DNA from: Oerskovia paurometabola
GTDB lineage: Bacteria; Actinomycetota; Actinomycetes; Actinomycetales; Cellulomonadaceae
Reading direction: 5' to 3'
NCBI RefSeq assembly: GCF_016907365.1
Contig: NZ_JAFBBV010000001.1
Span: forward strand, 2,542,001 to 2,606,000
Length of the DNA stretch: 64,000 nt
The notes beneath the pieces were generated by a model, which did not search any database, was not told the origin of the DNA, and saw only the letters and a program-made list of their open reading frames with translations. The first letter of the stretch is position 1; each line of letters begins with the position of its first letter. Made by a program: the position numbers and the translations under genes. Below are positions 29,284-38,461 of the stretch, piece by piece.

Positions 29284-30636
29284 TCAGCGGGCCTGGAGCA
29301 TCTCCGCGACCTGGAACGCCATCTCGAGCGACTGCTGGTGGTTCAGGCGCGGGTCCACGAGGGTCTCGTAGCGCAGGGCGAGGCCCGCGTCGTCGATCTC
29401 CTCGCTGCCGCCGAGCACCTCGGTCACGTCGTCACCGGTCAGCTCGACGTGCAGGCCACCGGGCACCGTGCCGAGAGCGCGATGGACCTCGAAGAAGCCG
29501 CGCACCTCGTCCAGGACGTCCTCGAGGCGGCGGGTCTTGTAGCCGCTGGCCGACGTGATGGTGTTGCCGTGCATGGGGTCCGTGACCCACGTGACCGGGG
29601 CACCGGACTCGCGCACGGCCTCGACGAGCGCGGGCAGCGCGTCGCGGATCTTGCCCGCGCCCATGCGCGTGATGAACGTCAGCCGGCCCGGGACCGCGTC
29701 CGGGTTGAGCTTGTCGATCAGGCGCAGCGCGTCGTCGGGGGCCGTGGTCGGACCGAGCTTGACCCCGATCGGGTTGGCCACGCGCGACAGGAAGTCGACG
29801 TGCGCGCCGTCGAGCTGGCGCGTCCGCTCCCCGATCCACAGGAAGTGGCCCGAGGTGTCGTAGGCGTCGCCCGAGCGCGAGTCGATGCGCGTGAGCGAGC
29901 GCTCGTAGTCGAGGATGAGCGCCTCGTGGCTCACGAAGAACTCCACCGTGCGCAGCGCGTCGAAGTCGACGCCGCACGCCTTCATGAAGCGGATCGCGCG
30001 GTCGATCTCCGCGGCCGTGCTCTCGTAGCGCGCGTAGGCGGGGTTGCGCATGAAGCCGCGGTTCCACTCGTGCACCTGGCGCAGGTCGGCGAAGCCGCCG
30101 CCGGTGAACGCCCGGACCACGTTGAGCGTGGCCGAGGAGATCCGGTAGGCCTGCATCAGGCGCTCGGGGTCCGGCACGCGGTCCTCGGGGGTGAACGCGT
30201 GCCCGTTGACCATGTCGCCCCGGTATGCGGGCAGCGTCACGCCCTCGCGCGTCTCGTCGTTCGAGCTGCGCGGCTTGGCGTACTGCCCCGCGAGCCGGCC
30301 CATCTTCACGACGGGCATGCTCGCGCCGTGCGTGAGGATCACGGCCATCTGCAGGATGGTGCGCACCTTGTTGCGGATGCGCAGGGCGTTCGCGTCCGCG
30401 AACGTCTCGGCGCAGTCGCCGCCCTGCAGGAGGAAGGCCTCGCCCCGGCCCGCGGCGGCGAGCCGCGAGCGCAGGGTGTCGGCCTCGGTGGGGACCACGA
30501 GCGGCGCGGAGGCCGCGAGCCGCGCGGACACGTCCGCGAGGGCCGCGGCGTCGGGCCACGTGGGTTGCTGCTGCGCGACGAGGGAACGGAACGCGTCCAG
30601 TCCCTGGCTGATCTCCGCGCCGGTCGTGGTCGCCAT
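29284..30636 (-). CDS. Class II 3-deoxy-7-phosphoheptulonate (DAHP) synthase
   Basis: 450 residues. It condenses phosphoenolpyruvate and erythrose 4-phosphate, the first step of aromatic amino acid synthesis. Class II (plant/actinobacterial) features include LLQGGDCAETF with the metal-binding Cys (about residue 79), RMGRLAGQYAKPRS-type binding loop (here KMGRLAGQYAKPRS), and TDPMHGNTI with a metal-binding His. The start is ATG 30636, 7 bp after the stop of the PPi-PFK gene, so the two probably form one operon. The symbol aroF, aroG or aroH cannot be chosen from sequence. Confidence 0.95.
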   Translation of the reverse strand: MATTTGAEISQGLDAFRSLVAQQQPTWPDAAALADVSARLAASAPLVVPTEADTLRSRLAAAGRGEAFLLQGGDCAETFADANALRIRNKVRTILQMAVILTHGASMPVVKMGRLAGQYAKPRSSNDETREGVTLPAYRGDMVNGHAFTPEDRVPDPERLMQAYRISSATLNVVRAFTGGGFADLRQVHEWNRGFMRNPAYARYESTAAEIDRAIRFMKACGVDFDALRTVEFFVSHEALILDYERSLTRIDSRSGDAYDTSGHFLWIGERTRQLDGAHVDFLSRVANPIGVKLGPTTAPDDALRLIDKLNPDAVPGRLTFITRMGAGKIRDALPALVEAVRESGAPVTWVTDPMHGNTITSASGYKTRRLEDVLDEVRGFFEVHRALGTVPGGLHVELTGDDVTEVLGGSEEIDDAGLALRYETLVDPRLNHQQSLEMAFQVAEMLQAR

Positions 30637-30643
30637 CAGCGGA

Positions 30644-31882
30644 TCAGTGCTCCGCGGGTGCAGCCGGCACGAGCGGCTGGCCGATCTCGCCCAGCAGGTC
30701 GCCGAACCACGGCTGCGAGACGTCGAACGCCTTGCCGCCGGCGATGCGCGGGAACTCGATCGCGCGCAGGCGGTCGCCGTTCTCCTCGTCGTGGCCGATC
30801 ACGCCCGACTCGCCCTTGAACGCGCAGTCGACCGCGAGGTCCGTCATCGACTTGATGAGGCGCAGGTCCTCGGCGTTCGCGGCAGCGGCGCGCGAGTAGT
30901 AGCCCGACTTCTGGACCATGGTCTTCTCGGCGCCGAGCTTCTCCGCGAACTGCTTGGCGAACCAGGCACCCGGGTTGATGGTGTCGAGCTTGACGTGGCC
31001 GAACGGGTCGCGCTCGACCGTCTCGCCCGACGCCTCGAGCTGCGCGACGATCTCGTTCATGCCGGCACCCTCGGACAGGAAGATGTTGACGTTGCCGACC
31101 TCGTCCATGACGGTACGCAGGCGCGCGGCCTCGGCCTCGATGTCGAGCGCGAGCTCGGGCACGAAGACCGCGTGGATGTCCCACCGCTCCTTGGTCAGGC
31201 CGATGCCCGGGACCCACTCCTGCGTGTCGAGCCACTTGCGGTACTCGGCGGCCGAGGCGGCGGTCAGCCAGCCGCAGTGACGGCCCATGACCTCGTGCAC
31301 GATCAGCATGCGGGGGCCCGAGCGGTGCTCGCCGATGATGTTGCGCGCGAACCCGGCGGCCTCCTCGGCCGCGGTCCACGCGCCGAGGGACTGACGGATC
31401 GGGATCACGTCGTTGTCGATCGTCTTGGGCAGGCCCACGACCGTGAGCTCGTAGTCGTTCTCGTGGAGGTAGGCCGCGAGGTCTGCCGCCGTGGTGTTCG
31501 TGTCGTCGCCGCCGATGGTGTGCAGGACGTCGACGCCGTCGGCCTTGAGCTGCTCCGCGGCGACCTGCAGCGGGTCCTGGCCCTCCTGGACGAGGCCGCG
31601 CTTGACGCAGTCCTTCGCGTTGGTGAGCTTCACGCGCGAGTTGCCGATCGGCGAGCCGCCGAAGCGGTGCAGGACGCCCGCCTTCTTGCGGGTCTCGGCG
31701 TCCACGACGATCTTGGTGCCGGTCAGCAGGCCGTGGTAGCCGTGCTGGTAGGCGATGATCTCGACCTCGGGGGCGAGCTCGGTGTAGCGCTCGATCAGGC
31801 CACCCACGGCGGAGGACAGGCACGGGGCGAACCCGCCGGCCGTCAGGAGTGCGACGCGACGGACCTGCCGACGATCAGACAT
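30644..31882 (-). CDS. pfp: PPi-type 6-phosphofructokinase (pyrophosphate--fructose 6-phosphate phosphotransferase)
   Basis: 412 residues, complete. It interconverts fructose 6-phosphate and fructose 1,6-bisphosphate. Donor specificity is read from two positions: GGDD at 124-127 (Asp127 where ATP enzymes have Gly) and Lys153 in PKTIDND (ATP enzymes have Gly); both are PPi-type. Substrate residues in RMLIVHEVMGRHCGWL are also present. The ATG follows GAGAGG. It heads a unit with the DAHP synthase gene and lies 88 bp after plsC. Confidence 0.9.
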   Translation of the reverse strand: MSDRRQVRRVALLTAGGFAPCLSSAVGGLIERYTELAPEVEIIAYQHGYHGLLTGTKIVVDAETRKKAGVLHRFGGSPIGNSRVKLTNAKDCVKRGLVQEGQDPLQVAAEQLKADGVDVLHTIGGDDTNTTAADLAAYLHENDYELTVVGLPKTIDNDVIPIRQSLGAWTAAEEAAGFARNIIGEHRSGPRMLIVHEVMGRHCGWLTAASAAEYRKWLDTQEWVPGIGLTKERWDIHAVFVPELALDIEAEAARLRTVMDEVGNVNIFLSEGAGMNEIVAQLEASGETVERDPFGHVKLDTINPGAWFAKQFAEKLGAEKTMVQKSGYYSRAAAANAEDLRLIKSMTDLAVDCAFKGESGVIGHDEENGDRLRAIEFPRIAGGKAFDVSQPWFGDLLGEIGQPLVPAAPAEH

Positions 31883-31970
31883 AGCAAAGGAGCCTCTCGT
31901 TGAAGGATGCCGCCGTGCCTGCGTCGTTCGACGCCGGGGATCACCCGGGGCAGCGGGACGGCCTGCTCCC

Positions 31971-32762
31971 TCAGTCTACTGACGGCGCGGGCTCTTCCTG
32001 CGGCGGTTCCGGAACCTGGACGTCCGGGACCGGCCTGCCACCAGGGGCTGCGGGCGAGGCCGGGGGTGTGGTAGCGGCGGGCCCGGCGGCGAGGCGCGCC
32101 TTGGCCGTCGCGGCGTAGATGTCGACGTACTCCTGGCCCGACAGGCTCATGATCGCGTACATGATCTCGTCGGCGACCGAGCGCAGGATGAAGCGGTCGT
32201 TCTCCATGCCCTGGTAGCGGCTGAAGTCGAGCGGCTCGCCGATCACGATCCCGATGCGCATGGGCTTGGGGATGACCTTGCCGATGGGCTGTGCGATGTT
32301 GGTGCCGATCATCGCGACGGGGACCACGGGCGCTCCGGACTCGAGCGCGAGCCGCGCCACGCCGGTCTTGCCGCGGTACAGGCGCCCGTCGGGGCTGCGC
32401 GTGCCCTCGGGGTAGATGCCGAACAGCTCGCCCTCGCCGAGGACGCGCAGGCCCGTGGTGAGCGCGGCCTCGCTGGCCTTGCCGCCCGCGCGGTCCACCG
32501 GGATGGTCCCCACGCCGCGCATGAACCCGGCCGTCAGACGCCCTTTGATCCCCTTGCCCGTGAAGTAGTCGGACTTGCCGAGGAACTGCACCTTGCGGTT
32601 CAGCACGAGAGGCAGGATGAACGAGTCGATGACCGCGAGGTGGTTGCTCGCGAGGATCGCGCCGCCCTCGTCGGGGACGTTCTCGATACCGCGCGTCCAC
32701 GGACGGTAGAGCAGCCGGAGCAGGGGGCCGACCATCACCTGCTTCATGAACCAGTAGAACAA
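31971..32762 (-). CDS. plsC: 1-acyl-sn-glycerol-3-phosphate acyltransferase family protein
   Basis: 263 residues. A membrane-associated acyltransferase of phospholipid synthesis (PlsC family). The catalytic HX4D motif is NHLAVIDSF (about residue 35), followed by the glycerol-phosphate box IYPEGTRSPDG and the VVPVAMIGT strand. The C-terminal 40 residues are a Pro/Ala-rich tail. The start is TTG 32762, set by an AAGGAGG sequence just upstream; the first ATG is five codons later. The exact acyl acceptor is not proven. Confidence 0.85.
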   Translation of the reverse strand: MFYWFMKQVMVGPLLRLLYRPWTRGIENVPDEGGAILASNHLAVIDSFILPLVLNRKVQFLGKSDYFTGKGIKGRLTAGFMRGVGTIPVDRAGGKASEAALTTGLRVLGEGELFGIYPEGTRSPDGRLYRGKTGVARLALESGAPVVPVAMIGTNIAQPIGKVIPKPMRIGIVIGEPLDFSRYQGMENDRFILRSVADEIMYAIMSLSGQEYVDIYAATAKARLAAGPAATTPPASPAAPGGRPVPDVQVPEPPQEEPAPSVD

Positions 32763-32809
32763 CGTTCCTCCTTGGTGGCCCTCGCGAACACGAGGCGCTC
32801 TTCCGACTC

Positions 32810-32815
32810 TAGAGT
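32810..32815 (+). promoter_or_regulatory. Putative leaderless -10 element (membrane protein at 32823)
   Basis: TAGAGT ends 7 nt before the ATG; no Shine-Dalgarno. Confidence 0.5.
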
Positions 32816-32822
32816 GAACCCC

Positions 32823-33398
32823 ATGGCCGCACCGAATGCAGGACCGCAGGGTGAGAACGACGGGAAGGACGACGCGACCGACCCGACCGACGGTGGATCG
32901 ACCGACGGGTCGAGCACTCCCCACGACGACCTTCCCGACGTCGACGCCCGCTGGGCCGACATCGTCGCGGACCTCTCGGACGTGTCCGCAGCGGCGGAGT
33001 CCGCGGCCGCGGAGTCCGCCGCCGGCACGGACCGTACGGCGCCCTCCGGTCCGCGCGACCTGCACGAGACCTTCCCCGTCGCCCCCTGGGTCCAGGCTCC
33101 GGGGCCTCGGGACTGGCCGACGACGCCCGAGGTCGAGGACCTCGAGGACGCCGAGAGCCACTTCACTCCCCCGGACCCTGAGATCGGGATGGGACGCGAC
33201 CCGCTCATGACCATGGCCTGGGGCCTCGTCGCGGGCATCCCGGTCCTGCTGCTCGTCGGCATGGTCGTGCTCCGACCTTTCCCGACGATCGTCGCGCAGG
33301 TCGCGGGCGGGCTCTTCCTCGCCGGCCTGGCCGTGCTGCTCTGGCGCATGCCGCACCGCCGCGAGGACGACCACGCGGGTCCGGGCGCCGTCGTCTGA
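32823..33398 (+). CDS. Hypothetical protein with two C-terminal membrane helices
   Basis: 191 residues. About 125 residues of acidic, Asp/Ser/Thr/Pro-rich disordered sequence (with the direct repeat AAESAAAESAA) precede two membrane helices (LMTMAWGLVAGIPVLLLVGMV and IVAQVAGGLFLAGLAVLLW) and a short charged tail. The layout matches small actinobacterial membrane proteins encoded near glk/plsC, but no function is known. Divergent from plsC, convergent with glk. Confidence 0.65.
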   Translation: MAAPNAGPQGENDGKDDATDPTDGGSTDGSSTPHDDLPDVDARWADIVADLSDVSAAAESAAAESAAGTDRTAPSGPRDLHETFPVAPWVQAPGPRDWPTTPEVEDLEDAESHFTPPDPEIGMGRDPLMTMAWGLVAGIPVLLLVGMVVLRPFPTIVAQVAGGLFLAGLAVLLWRMPHRREDDHAGPGAVV

Positions 33399-33478
33399 GG
33401 GTGCGGCGCCGTCGGGCCCGAGGGGCGCGACCGGCGGGACGCCCTGCCCTGCCCGACGACGTCGCTCCCCGCGCGCAG

Positions 33479-33513
33479 CACGGCCCCGGCCTCACGTGGA
33501 GGGCGGGGCCGTG
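33479..33513. terminator. Hairpin between convergent membrane-protein gene and glk
   Basis: A 10-bp perfect outer stem (33479-33488 with 33504-33513) with a shorter internal stem. It lies in the 129-bp convergent gap. Confidence 0.55.
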
Positions 33514-33527
33514 GCCGGGCGGGGCGA

Positions 33528-34475
33528 CTAGCTGCGGGCGAGGTCCGCCGCGCCGACGATGCCGGCCTCGTTGCCCTGCTGGGCGAGGTCGATCTGCGCC
33601 TCGGGACGGTGGCCGCGGGCCGAGAGCTGGTCCGCGAAGGCCTTGCGGACCGGCTGGAGCAGCAGGTCGCCCGCCGCACCCACGCCGCCGCCGATCACGA
33701 TGAGCTCGGGGTCGAGCAGCGCCGTGACCGACGCGGCCCCCTCGCCGATCCAGCGGCCCAGGGTCGCGAGCAGCTCGATCGCGAGCTCGTCGCCCGCCTG
33801 CGCGGCCTGCGTGATCTGGGGACCGTTGAGCTTGGACGGGTCGCCGCCCGCGAGCTCGAGGAGGGCACCCGCACGGTCGGGCTGGGCGATGAGCGCGGCC
33901 TGGCCGTCGCGCACGAGAGCGCTCCCGGAGGCGTACTGCTCCCAGCAGCCCTCGTGGCCGCAGCCGCAGTAGTGACCGCCGGGCACGACGCGCATGTGGC
34001 CGACCTCGGCCGCCACGCCCCAGCGCCCGCGCACGAGCTTGCGGTCGACGATGATCGCGCCGCCGAGCCCCGTGCCGACCGTGAGCATGAGCATGTCGGA
34101 GGCGTCGCGGCCCGCGCCGAACGCGAACTCGGCCCAGCCGGCGGCGTTGGCGTCGTTCTCGACGACGATCTTGACGTCGTCGTCGCCGATCAGCGTGCGG
34201 ACCTTGTCGGCGAGCGGGTACTCGCGCCACGCGATGTTGGGGGCGAAGAGGACCGACGTGCGGTCAGGGCTCACGAAGCCGGCCGCGGCCAGGCCCATGG
34301 CCTCGACCTGGAACTCCTTGGACAGCTCCGCGTAGACGTCCGCGACCGCCGCGTCGATGCTCGCGACGTCGTCGGGCTCGGTGTCGCGACGCGTCTGCGC
34401 GAGGATCGTGCCGTTCTCGTCGACCACACCCGCGGCGATCTTCGTTCCGCCGATGTCGACTCCGATGGCATGCAT
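33528..34475 (-). CDS. glk: ROK-family glucokinase
   Basis: 315 residues, cytosolic. It phosphorylates glucose to glucose 6-phosphate. The N-terminal phosphate-binding motif is IGVDIGGTKIAAGV, the catalytic Asp lies in VENDANAAGWAE, and the ROK zinc motif is HYCGCGHEGCWEQ (about 168-180). This is the standard polyphosphate/ATP glucokinase type of actinomycetes, though cofactor use cannot be read from sequence. The ATG is preceded by GAGGAC. The product would feed the PPi-PFK encoded 1.6 kb away. Confidence 0.9.
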   Translation of the reverse strand: MHAIGVDIGGTKIAAGVVDENGTILAQTRRDTEPDDVASIDAAVADVYAELSKEFQVEAMGLAAAGFVSPDRTSVLFAPNIAWREYPLADKVRTLIGDDDVKIVVENDANAAGWAEFAFGAGRDASDMLMLTVGTGLGGAIIVDRKLVRGRWGVAAEVGHMRVVPGGHYCGCGHEGCWEQYASGSALVRDGQAALIAQPDRAGALLELAGGDPSKLNGPQITQAAQAGDELAIELLATLGRWIGEGAASVTALLDPELIVIGGGVGAAGDLLLQPVRKAFADQLSARGHRPEAQIDLAQQGNEAGIVGAADLARS

Positions 34476-34696
34476 GTCAGGTCCTCACTCACGTAGCGGT
34501 CTGGAACTCCCGATGAGAACACCAGCCGGTAACGGTTGTGCACCGCCTCGGCATCGGTTCTGCGTACGTCCGTCGGCTCCGAAGTCCGGTCGCTCCCGGT
34601 CTTCACCCAGGTACGGCCTGAAATCTTGCGCAACAGCGCACAGCACCATGAAGAGTACCGACTCGGAGGCGGTCAACGACACTTGCGACCTGTGGG

Positions 34697-34702
34697 TACT
34701 GT
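34697..34702 (+). promoter_or_regulatory. Candidate -10 element for the acyl-CoA ligase gene
   Basis: TACTGT, 34 nt before the ATG, in an AT-richer patch of the 261-bp divergent gap with glk. It would give a short leader carrying GGAG. Confidence 0.4.
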
Positions 34703-34736
34703 TCTCACACCGTCGACTTCTGCCACTGGAGCCAGC

Positions 34737-36548
34737 ATGGACGAGTTCAGCGCACCGCGCATCATCGATGTCGATCCTCTCGACAACCTCAACGACCTCT
34801 TCGCGACCCGCGTCGCCGCCGGGCCAGACCTCCCCATGATCGAGGTCAAGAGCGGGCCGGGCGCCCCCTGGAAGACCCTCTCGGCGCGGGAGGTCGACAC
34901 CGACGTCGTCTCCGTGGCCAAGGGCCTCGTCGCGCTGGGCATCGAGCCCGGCGACCACGTCGGCATCATGTCCCGCACGCGCTACGAGTGGACGCTGCTC
35001 GACTGGGCGACCTGGGCGGCGGGCGCCGTCCCCGTGCCCCTGTACGAGACCTCGAGCGCCGAGCAGGTCCAGTGGATCCTCTCCGACGCGGCCGTCAAGC
35101 TGCTCGTCGTCGAGTCCGCCGCGAACGCCGCGACCGTCGCCGAGGTCCGCGACCAGGCCCCTGGGCTCCGCGACGTGTTCGTCATCGACGACGGCGGGAT
35201 CGCCGCGCTCAAGGAGGCGGGCAAGGACGTCACCGACGACGAGATCGCCCGCCGCCGGGGCCTCGCGAACCTCGCGGACGTCGCGACCATCATCTACACC
35301 TCGGGCACGACCGGCCGCCCCAAGGGCGCCGAGCTCACGCACGAGAACTTCTACTCGCTGACCGTCAACGCGGTCGAGGCCCTGCCCGAGGTCTTCGCCG
35401 AGGCCAACGGCCGGACGCTGCTCTTCATGCCGCTCGCGCACGTGTTCGCGCGCTTCATCGGCGTGCTCGTGGTCGCGGGTGGCACGGTGCTCGGCCACAC
35501 CCCCGACACCAAGACCCTCCTCGAGGACCTCGGCGAGTTCAAGCCGACGTACATCCTCTCGGTGCCCCGCGTGTTCGAGAAGGTCTACAACTCCTCGGAG
35601 CAGAAGGCCGCCGCTGGCGGCAAGGTCAAGATCTTCCACTGGGCCGCCGCGACCGCGATCGCCTGGTCGCGCGCGCTCGACGACCCCAAGGGGCCGGGCC
35701 TCGGGCTCAAGATCCAGCACAAGGTCGCCGACGCGCTCGTCTACAAGAAGCTGCGCGCAGCCCTCGGCGGACAGACCAAGTGGGCCGTCTCGGGCGGCGC
35801 ACCGCTCGGCGAGCGACTGGGCCACTTCTACCGCGGCATCGGCGTACGCATCCTCGAGGGCTACGGCCTGACCGAGTCCACGGCCCCGACGTCGGTCAAC
35901 CGCCCCACGGCGACCAAGATCGGGACCGTCGGCCCCCAGCTCCCCGGCTGCGGCGCGAAGATCGCGGCGGACGGCGAGATCCTCCTCCAGGGCCACCACG
36001 TCTTCCGGGGCTACCACAACAACCCGCAGGCCACGGCCGACGCGTTCGTCGACGGCTGGTTCCGCACGGGCGACCTGGGCTCGCTCGACGAGGACGGCTT
36101 CCTGCGCATCACGGGGCGCAAGAAGGAGATCATCGTGACCGCGGGCGGCAAGAACGTCGCCCCCGCCGTGCTCGAGGACCGCATCCGCGCGCACGCGCTC
36201 GTGAGCCAGTGCGTCGTCGTCGGGGACGGACAGCCGTTCATCGGCGCCCTCGTGACGCTCGACCCCGAGGGCCTGCCCGGCTGGCTCGCGATGCACGGCA
36301 AGGAACCCATGAGCGTCGACGCCGCGGCGCTCGACGTCGACGTCCTCGCGGCGCTCGACACCGCGGTGGACCGCGCCAACAAGGCCGTCTCGCGCGCCGA
36401 GTCGATCCGCAAGTTCACCATCCTGGCCACGGACTTCACGGTCGAGAACGGCTACCTGACGCCGTCGCTCAAGGTCAAGCGCAACGTCGTGCTCAAGGAC
36501 TTCTCGGTCGAGGTCGACGCGATCTACTCGGGCGTGCCCGCGCAGTGA
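34737..36548 (+). CDS. Long-chain fatty acid--CoA ligase (AMP-forming)
   Basis: 603 residues. ANL superfamily adenylating enzyme that activates fatty acids to acyl-CoA. The AMP-binding P-loop is YTSGTTGRPKG (about 185-196), followed by the gate segment ILSVPRVFEKVY, GYGLTESTA (A5), and the A7/A8 region WFRTGDLGSLDEDGFLRITGRKKEIIVTAGGKN split by hinge and C-terminal Lys. It resembles the FACL15/FadD15 subgroup that pairs with fatty acid uptake. The start is ATG 34737 behind GGAG. Confidence 0.92.
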   Translation: MDEFSAPRIIDVDPLDNLNDLFATRVAAGPDLPMIEVKSGPGAPWKTLSAREVDTDVVSVAKGLVALGIEPGDHVGIMSRTRYEWTLLDWATWAAGAVPVPLYETSSAEQVQWILSDAAVKLLVVESAANAATVAEVRDQAPGLRDVFVIDDGGIAALKEAGKDVTDDEIARRRGLANLADVATIIYTSGTTGRPKGAELTHENFYSLTVNAVEALPEVFAEANGRTLLFMPLAHVFARFIGVLVVAGGTVLGHTPDTKTLLEDLGEFKPTYILSVPRVFEKVYNSSEQKAAAGGKVKIFHWAAATAIAWSRALDDPKGPGLGLKIQHKVADALVYKKLRAALGGQTKWAVSGGAPLGERLGHFYRGIGVRILEGYGLTESTAPTSVNRPTATKIGTVGPQLPGCGAKIAADGEILLQGHHVFRGYHNNPQATADAFVDGWFRTGDLGSLDEDGFLRITGRKKEIIVTAGGKNVAPAVLEDRIRAHALVSQCVVVGDGQPFIGALVTLDPEGLPGWLAMHGKEPMSVDAAALDVDVLAALDTAVDRANKAVSRAESIRKFTILATDFTVENGYLTPSLKVKRNVVLKDFSVEVDAIYSGVPAQ

Positions 36549-36584
36549 TCTGACGTGACCTGAGACGCCCGCACGACGGGCACG

Positions 36585-36615
36585 ACGGCCGGTCCCCACC
36601 AGGGGGGCCGGCCGT
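36585..36615. terminator. Hairpin downstream of the acyl-CoA ligase gene
   Basis: A 13-bp stem with one G-U pair (36585-36597 with 36603-36615) and a 5-nt loop, followed by TTCTCG, in the gap before the convergent NYN gene. Confidence 0.65.
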
Positions 36616-36684
36616 TCTCGCGCCGTCGCGAGACCGCCGATCACGATCGCCCCGCCCACCGACGGTGACGCGCCCGCCGACCCG

Positions 36685-38346
36685 TCAGAGCCGCGCGAGC
36701 CGCCCGACGAGCGCGGGCGAGCCGATCGCCACCGCGCCCATGGCCTGGACGTCGTCGGCGACCTCGCGGTCGCTCGTGACGACGGCCACGGGCCGCCCCT
36801 CGGGCTCTGCGGCGACCAGGCGCCGGATCAGGTGGTCGGCGATCTCCCCCGACGAGAACAGGACCCGGACCCCGCGCGTGCTCGCGGGCGGCATGTGGCC
36901 CAGCTCCTGGCCGTCGAAGCAGCACGTGACCTCGGCGCCCGTGCGCGAGGCGATGCGGACGAGCCCGTCGACGAGGCGGCGTCTCTGCTGCGCGAGCGTG
37001 AGCGTGCCGAAACCCGTCTTGCTGACGTTGTACCCGTCGACGATCAGGTGCATCTGGGGCACGGCGAGCACGTCGTCGAGCAGCGCCGGGTCGTCGCCCG
37101 CGCGCCCGCGCGAGCCCGGTCGCGTCGTGCTGCCCGTGCCGTGGCCAGCGGCGTCGACCTCGAGGGGAGCCACGGTGTCGCCGGGCCGCAGCGTGGTCGG
37201 GGGGATCCCGAGCTCTCGGCGGAGCCCGACCGCCGCGTCGACGACCGTCTCCAGCAGCAGTCGCGCCCGAGCGTTGGCGAGCTCGGCCCCGGTATGCGTG
37301 AGCGTGCGGGCCTCGTCGCGGGCAGCGTGGGCGCGTTCGAGCGCGACCGCGGCCTCGCGCCGCTCGGCGGCGGCCTGGGTGGCGAGCGCCTCGGCGGCCT
37401 GCGTCCGCGCGTCGGCCTCGGCGCGGGCGGCGCGCGCCTCGGAGCGGGCACGGTCGGCGTCCGAGCGCAGCCTGCGCTCGGTACGACGCAGGGTCGCGAG
37501 CTCCGCACGGGCCTCCTCGAGCGCGGCACGGTCGGCGGCCGCGGCCTGCCTGGCCGCGTCGAGCTCGGCAAGGGCCCTGTCGCGCTCGGTCACGGCCCGC
37601 TCGGCCTCCTGGGCCCGGCGCTGCTCCTGCTCGCGCTCCTGGGCGTCCTGGAGCGCCCGGTCGAGGTAGCTCTCCCAGCCGTCGGGACGCAGCAGGAACG
37701 CGCCGACGGCGAGATCCAGGGCGCGTCCCGCCCCGCCGCGGGCGGTCTCGGCCGTGGAGACGAGCTCCCCGCCCTGCCCGACGGCGCCTCTCGCCTCGGG
37801 GGCGGACGTGCGGTCGGGAGCGGCGCGGGGCGCCGGAGCGGGCACCTCGCCCACGGTCCGCGTCGCGCTCGCCGGCTCCGCGGAGGCGACCAGGGACTCG
37901 GTCCCCCGGTCGAGCGAGACGGCGTCCGAGCCGGGGGCCCGCTCGTCGTCGCCCGGCCCGGCCGACGTGTCGGGGCCGGTCGTCGCGGTGGTCGCGGCGC
38001 CGTCGGGCACGAGCTCGCGCGCCTCGGACGGGTGCGCGGCGCTCCACGCGGCCGCGACCGCGGACCGGAAGGACGGGCTCGTCTCGAGCGCCTGCCAGAG
38101 CGGCACCGCTCCTGATGCCGCGCGCCGGCGCGGCGCGAACGTCCTGACGCGGCGCAGCGCGACCGGGACGGTCGCGGGGTCCCACTCGCCCAGGACGCGC
38201 GCGGCCAGCTCGAGGAGCTGGGTGCGAACCTCGGGCGGGACCGGCGGACGTGCGATGCCACCCTCCGGAGACGACCCCGCGGACGCACCCGGGATCTCGA
38301 CCGAGCGCGGCACAGCGTCCTTGTTGTCCCGACTCGTCCCATCCAT
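36685..38346 (-). CDS. NYN domain (YacP-like) RNase-type protein with long coiled coil
   Basis: 553 residues. The C-terminal ~165 residues are a NYN/PIN-like nuclease domain with acidic positions in MHLIVDGYNVSKTGFG, CCFDGQ and VVTSDREVADD. Homologues act on RNA. The middle (about 225-385) is an uninterrupted Arg/Glu/Ala-rich coiled coil; the N-terminal part is a helical domain plus a Pro/Ala/Thr linker. Divergent from the DEDDh exonuclease gene across 115 bp. The target RNA is unknown. Confidence 0.8.
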   Translation of the reverse strand: MDGTSRDNKDAVPRSVEIPGASAGSSPEGGIARPPVPPEVRTQLLELAARVLGEWDPATVPVALRRVRTFAPRRRAASGAVPLWQALETSPSFRSAVAAAWSAAHPSEARELVPDGAATTATTGPDTSAGPGDDERAPGSDAVSLDRGTESLVASAEPASATRTVGEVPAPAPRAAPDRTSAPEARGAVGQGGELVSTAETARGGAGRALDLAVGAFLLRPDGWESYLDRALQDAQEREQEQRRAQEAERAVTERDRALAELDAARQAAAADRAALEEARAELATLRRTERRLRSDADRARSEARAARAEADARTQAAEALATQAAAERREAAVALERAHAARDEARTLTHTGAELANARARLLLETVVDAAVGLRRELGIPPTTLRPGDTVAPLEVDAAGHGTGSTTRPGSRGRAGDDPALLDDVLAVPQMHLIVDGYNVSKTGFGTLTLAQQRRRLVDGLVRIASRTGAEVTCCFDGQELGHMPPASTRGVRVLFSSGEIADHLIRRLVAAEPEGRPVAVVTSDREVADDVQAMGAVAIGSPALVGRLARL

Positions 38347-38448
38347 GGGACAACACTACGGGCGAACGGGGCGTCGGGTCCTGACGGCGCGGCGCGGGCG
38401 TGCACTGCGTCCCGCGCGGCCGCCACCGGCCGTGTCGGTGCCCCCGGG

Positions 38449-38454
38449 TACGTT
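38449..38454 (+). promoter_or_regulatory. Putative leaderless -10 element (DEDDh/GIY-YIG nuclease)
   Basis: TACGTT ends 7 nt before ATG 38462; no Shine-Dalgarno. Confidence 0.5.
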
Positions 38455-38461
38455 CGGGCCC

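Noticed and set aside
34485..36659. Minus-strand open frame of 724 codons opposite the acyl-CoA ligase
   Set aside because: No motifs and shadow composition; the plus strand shows complete AMP-binding signatures.
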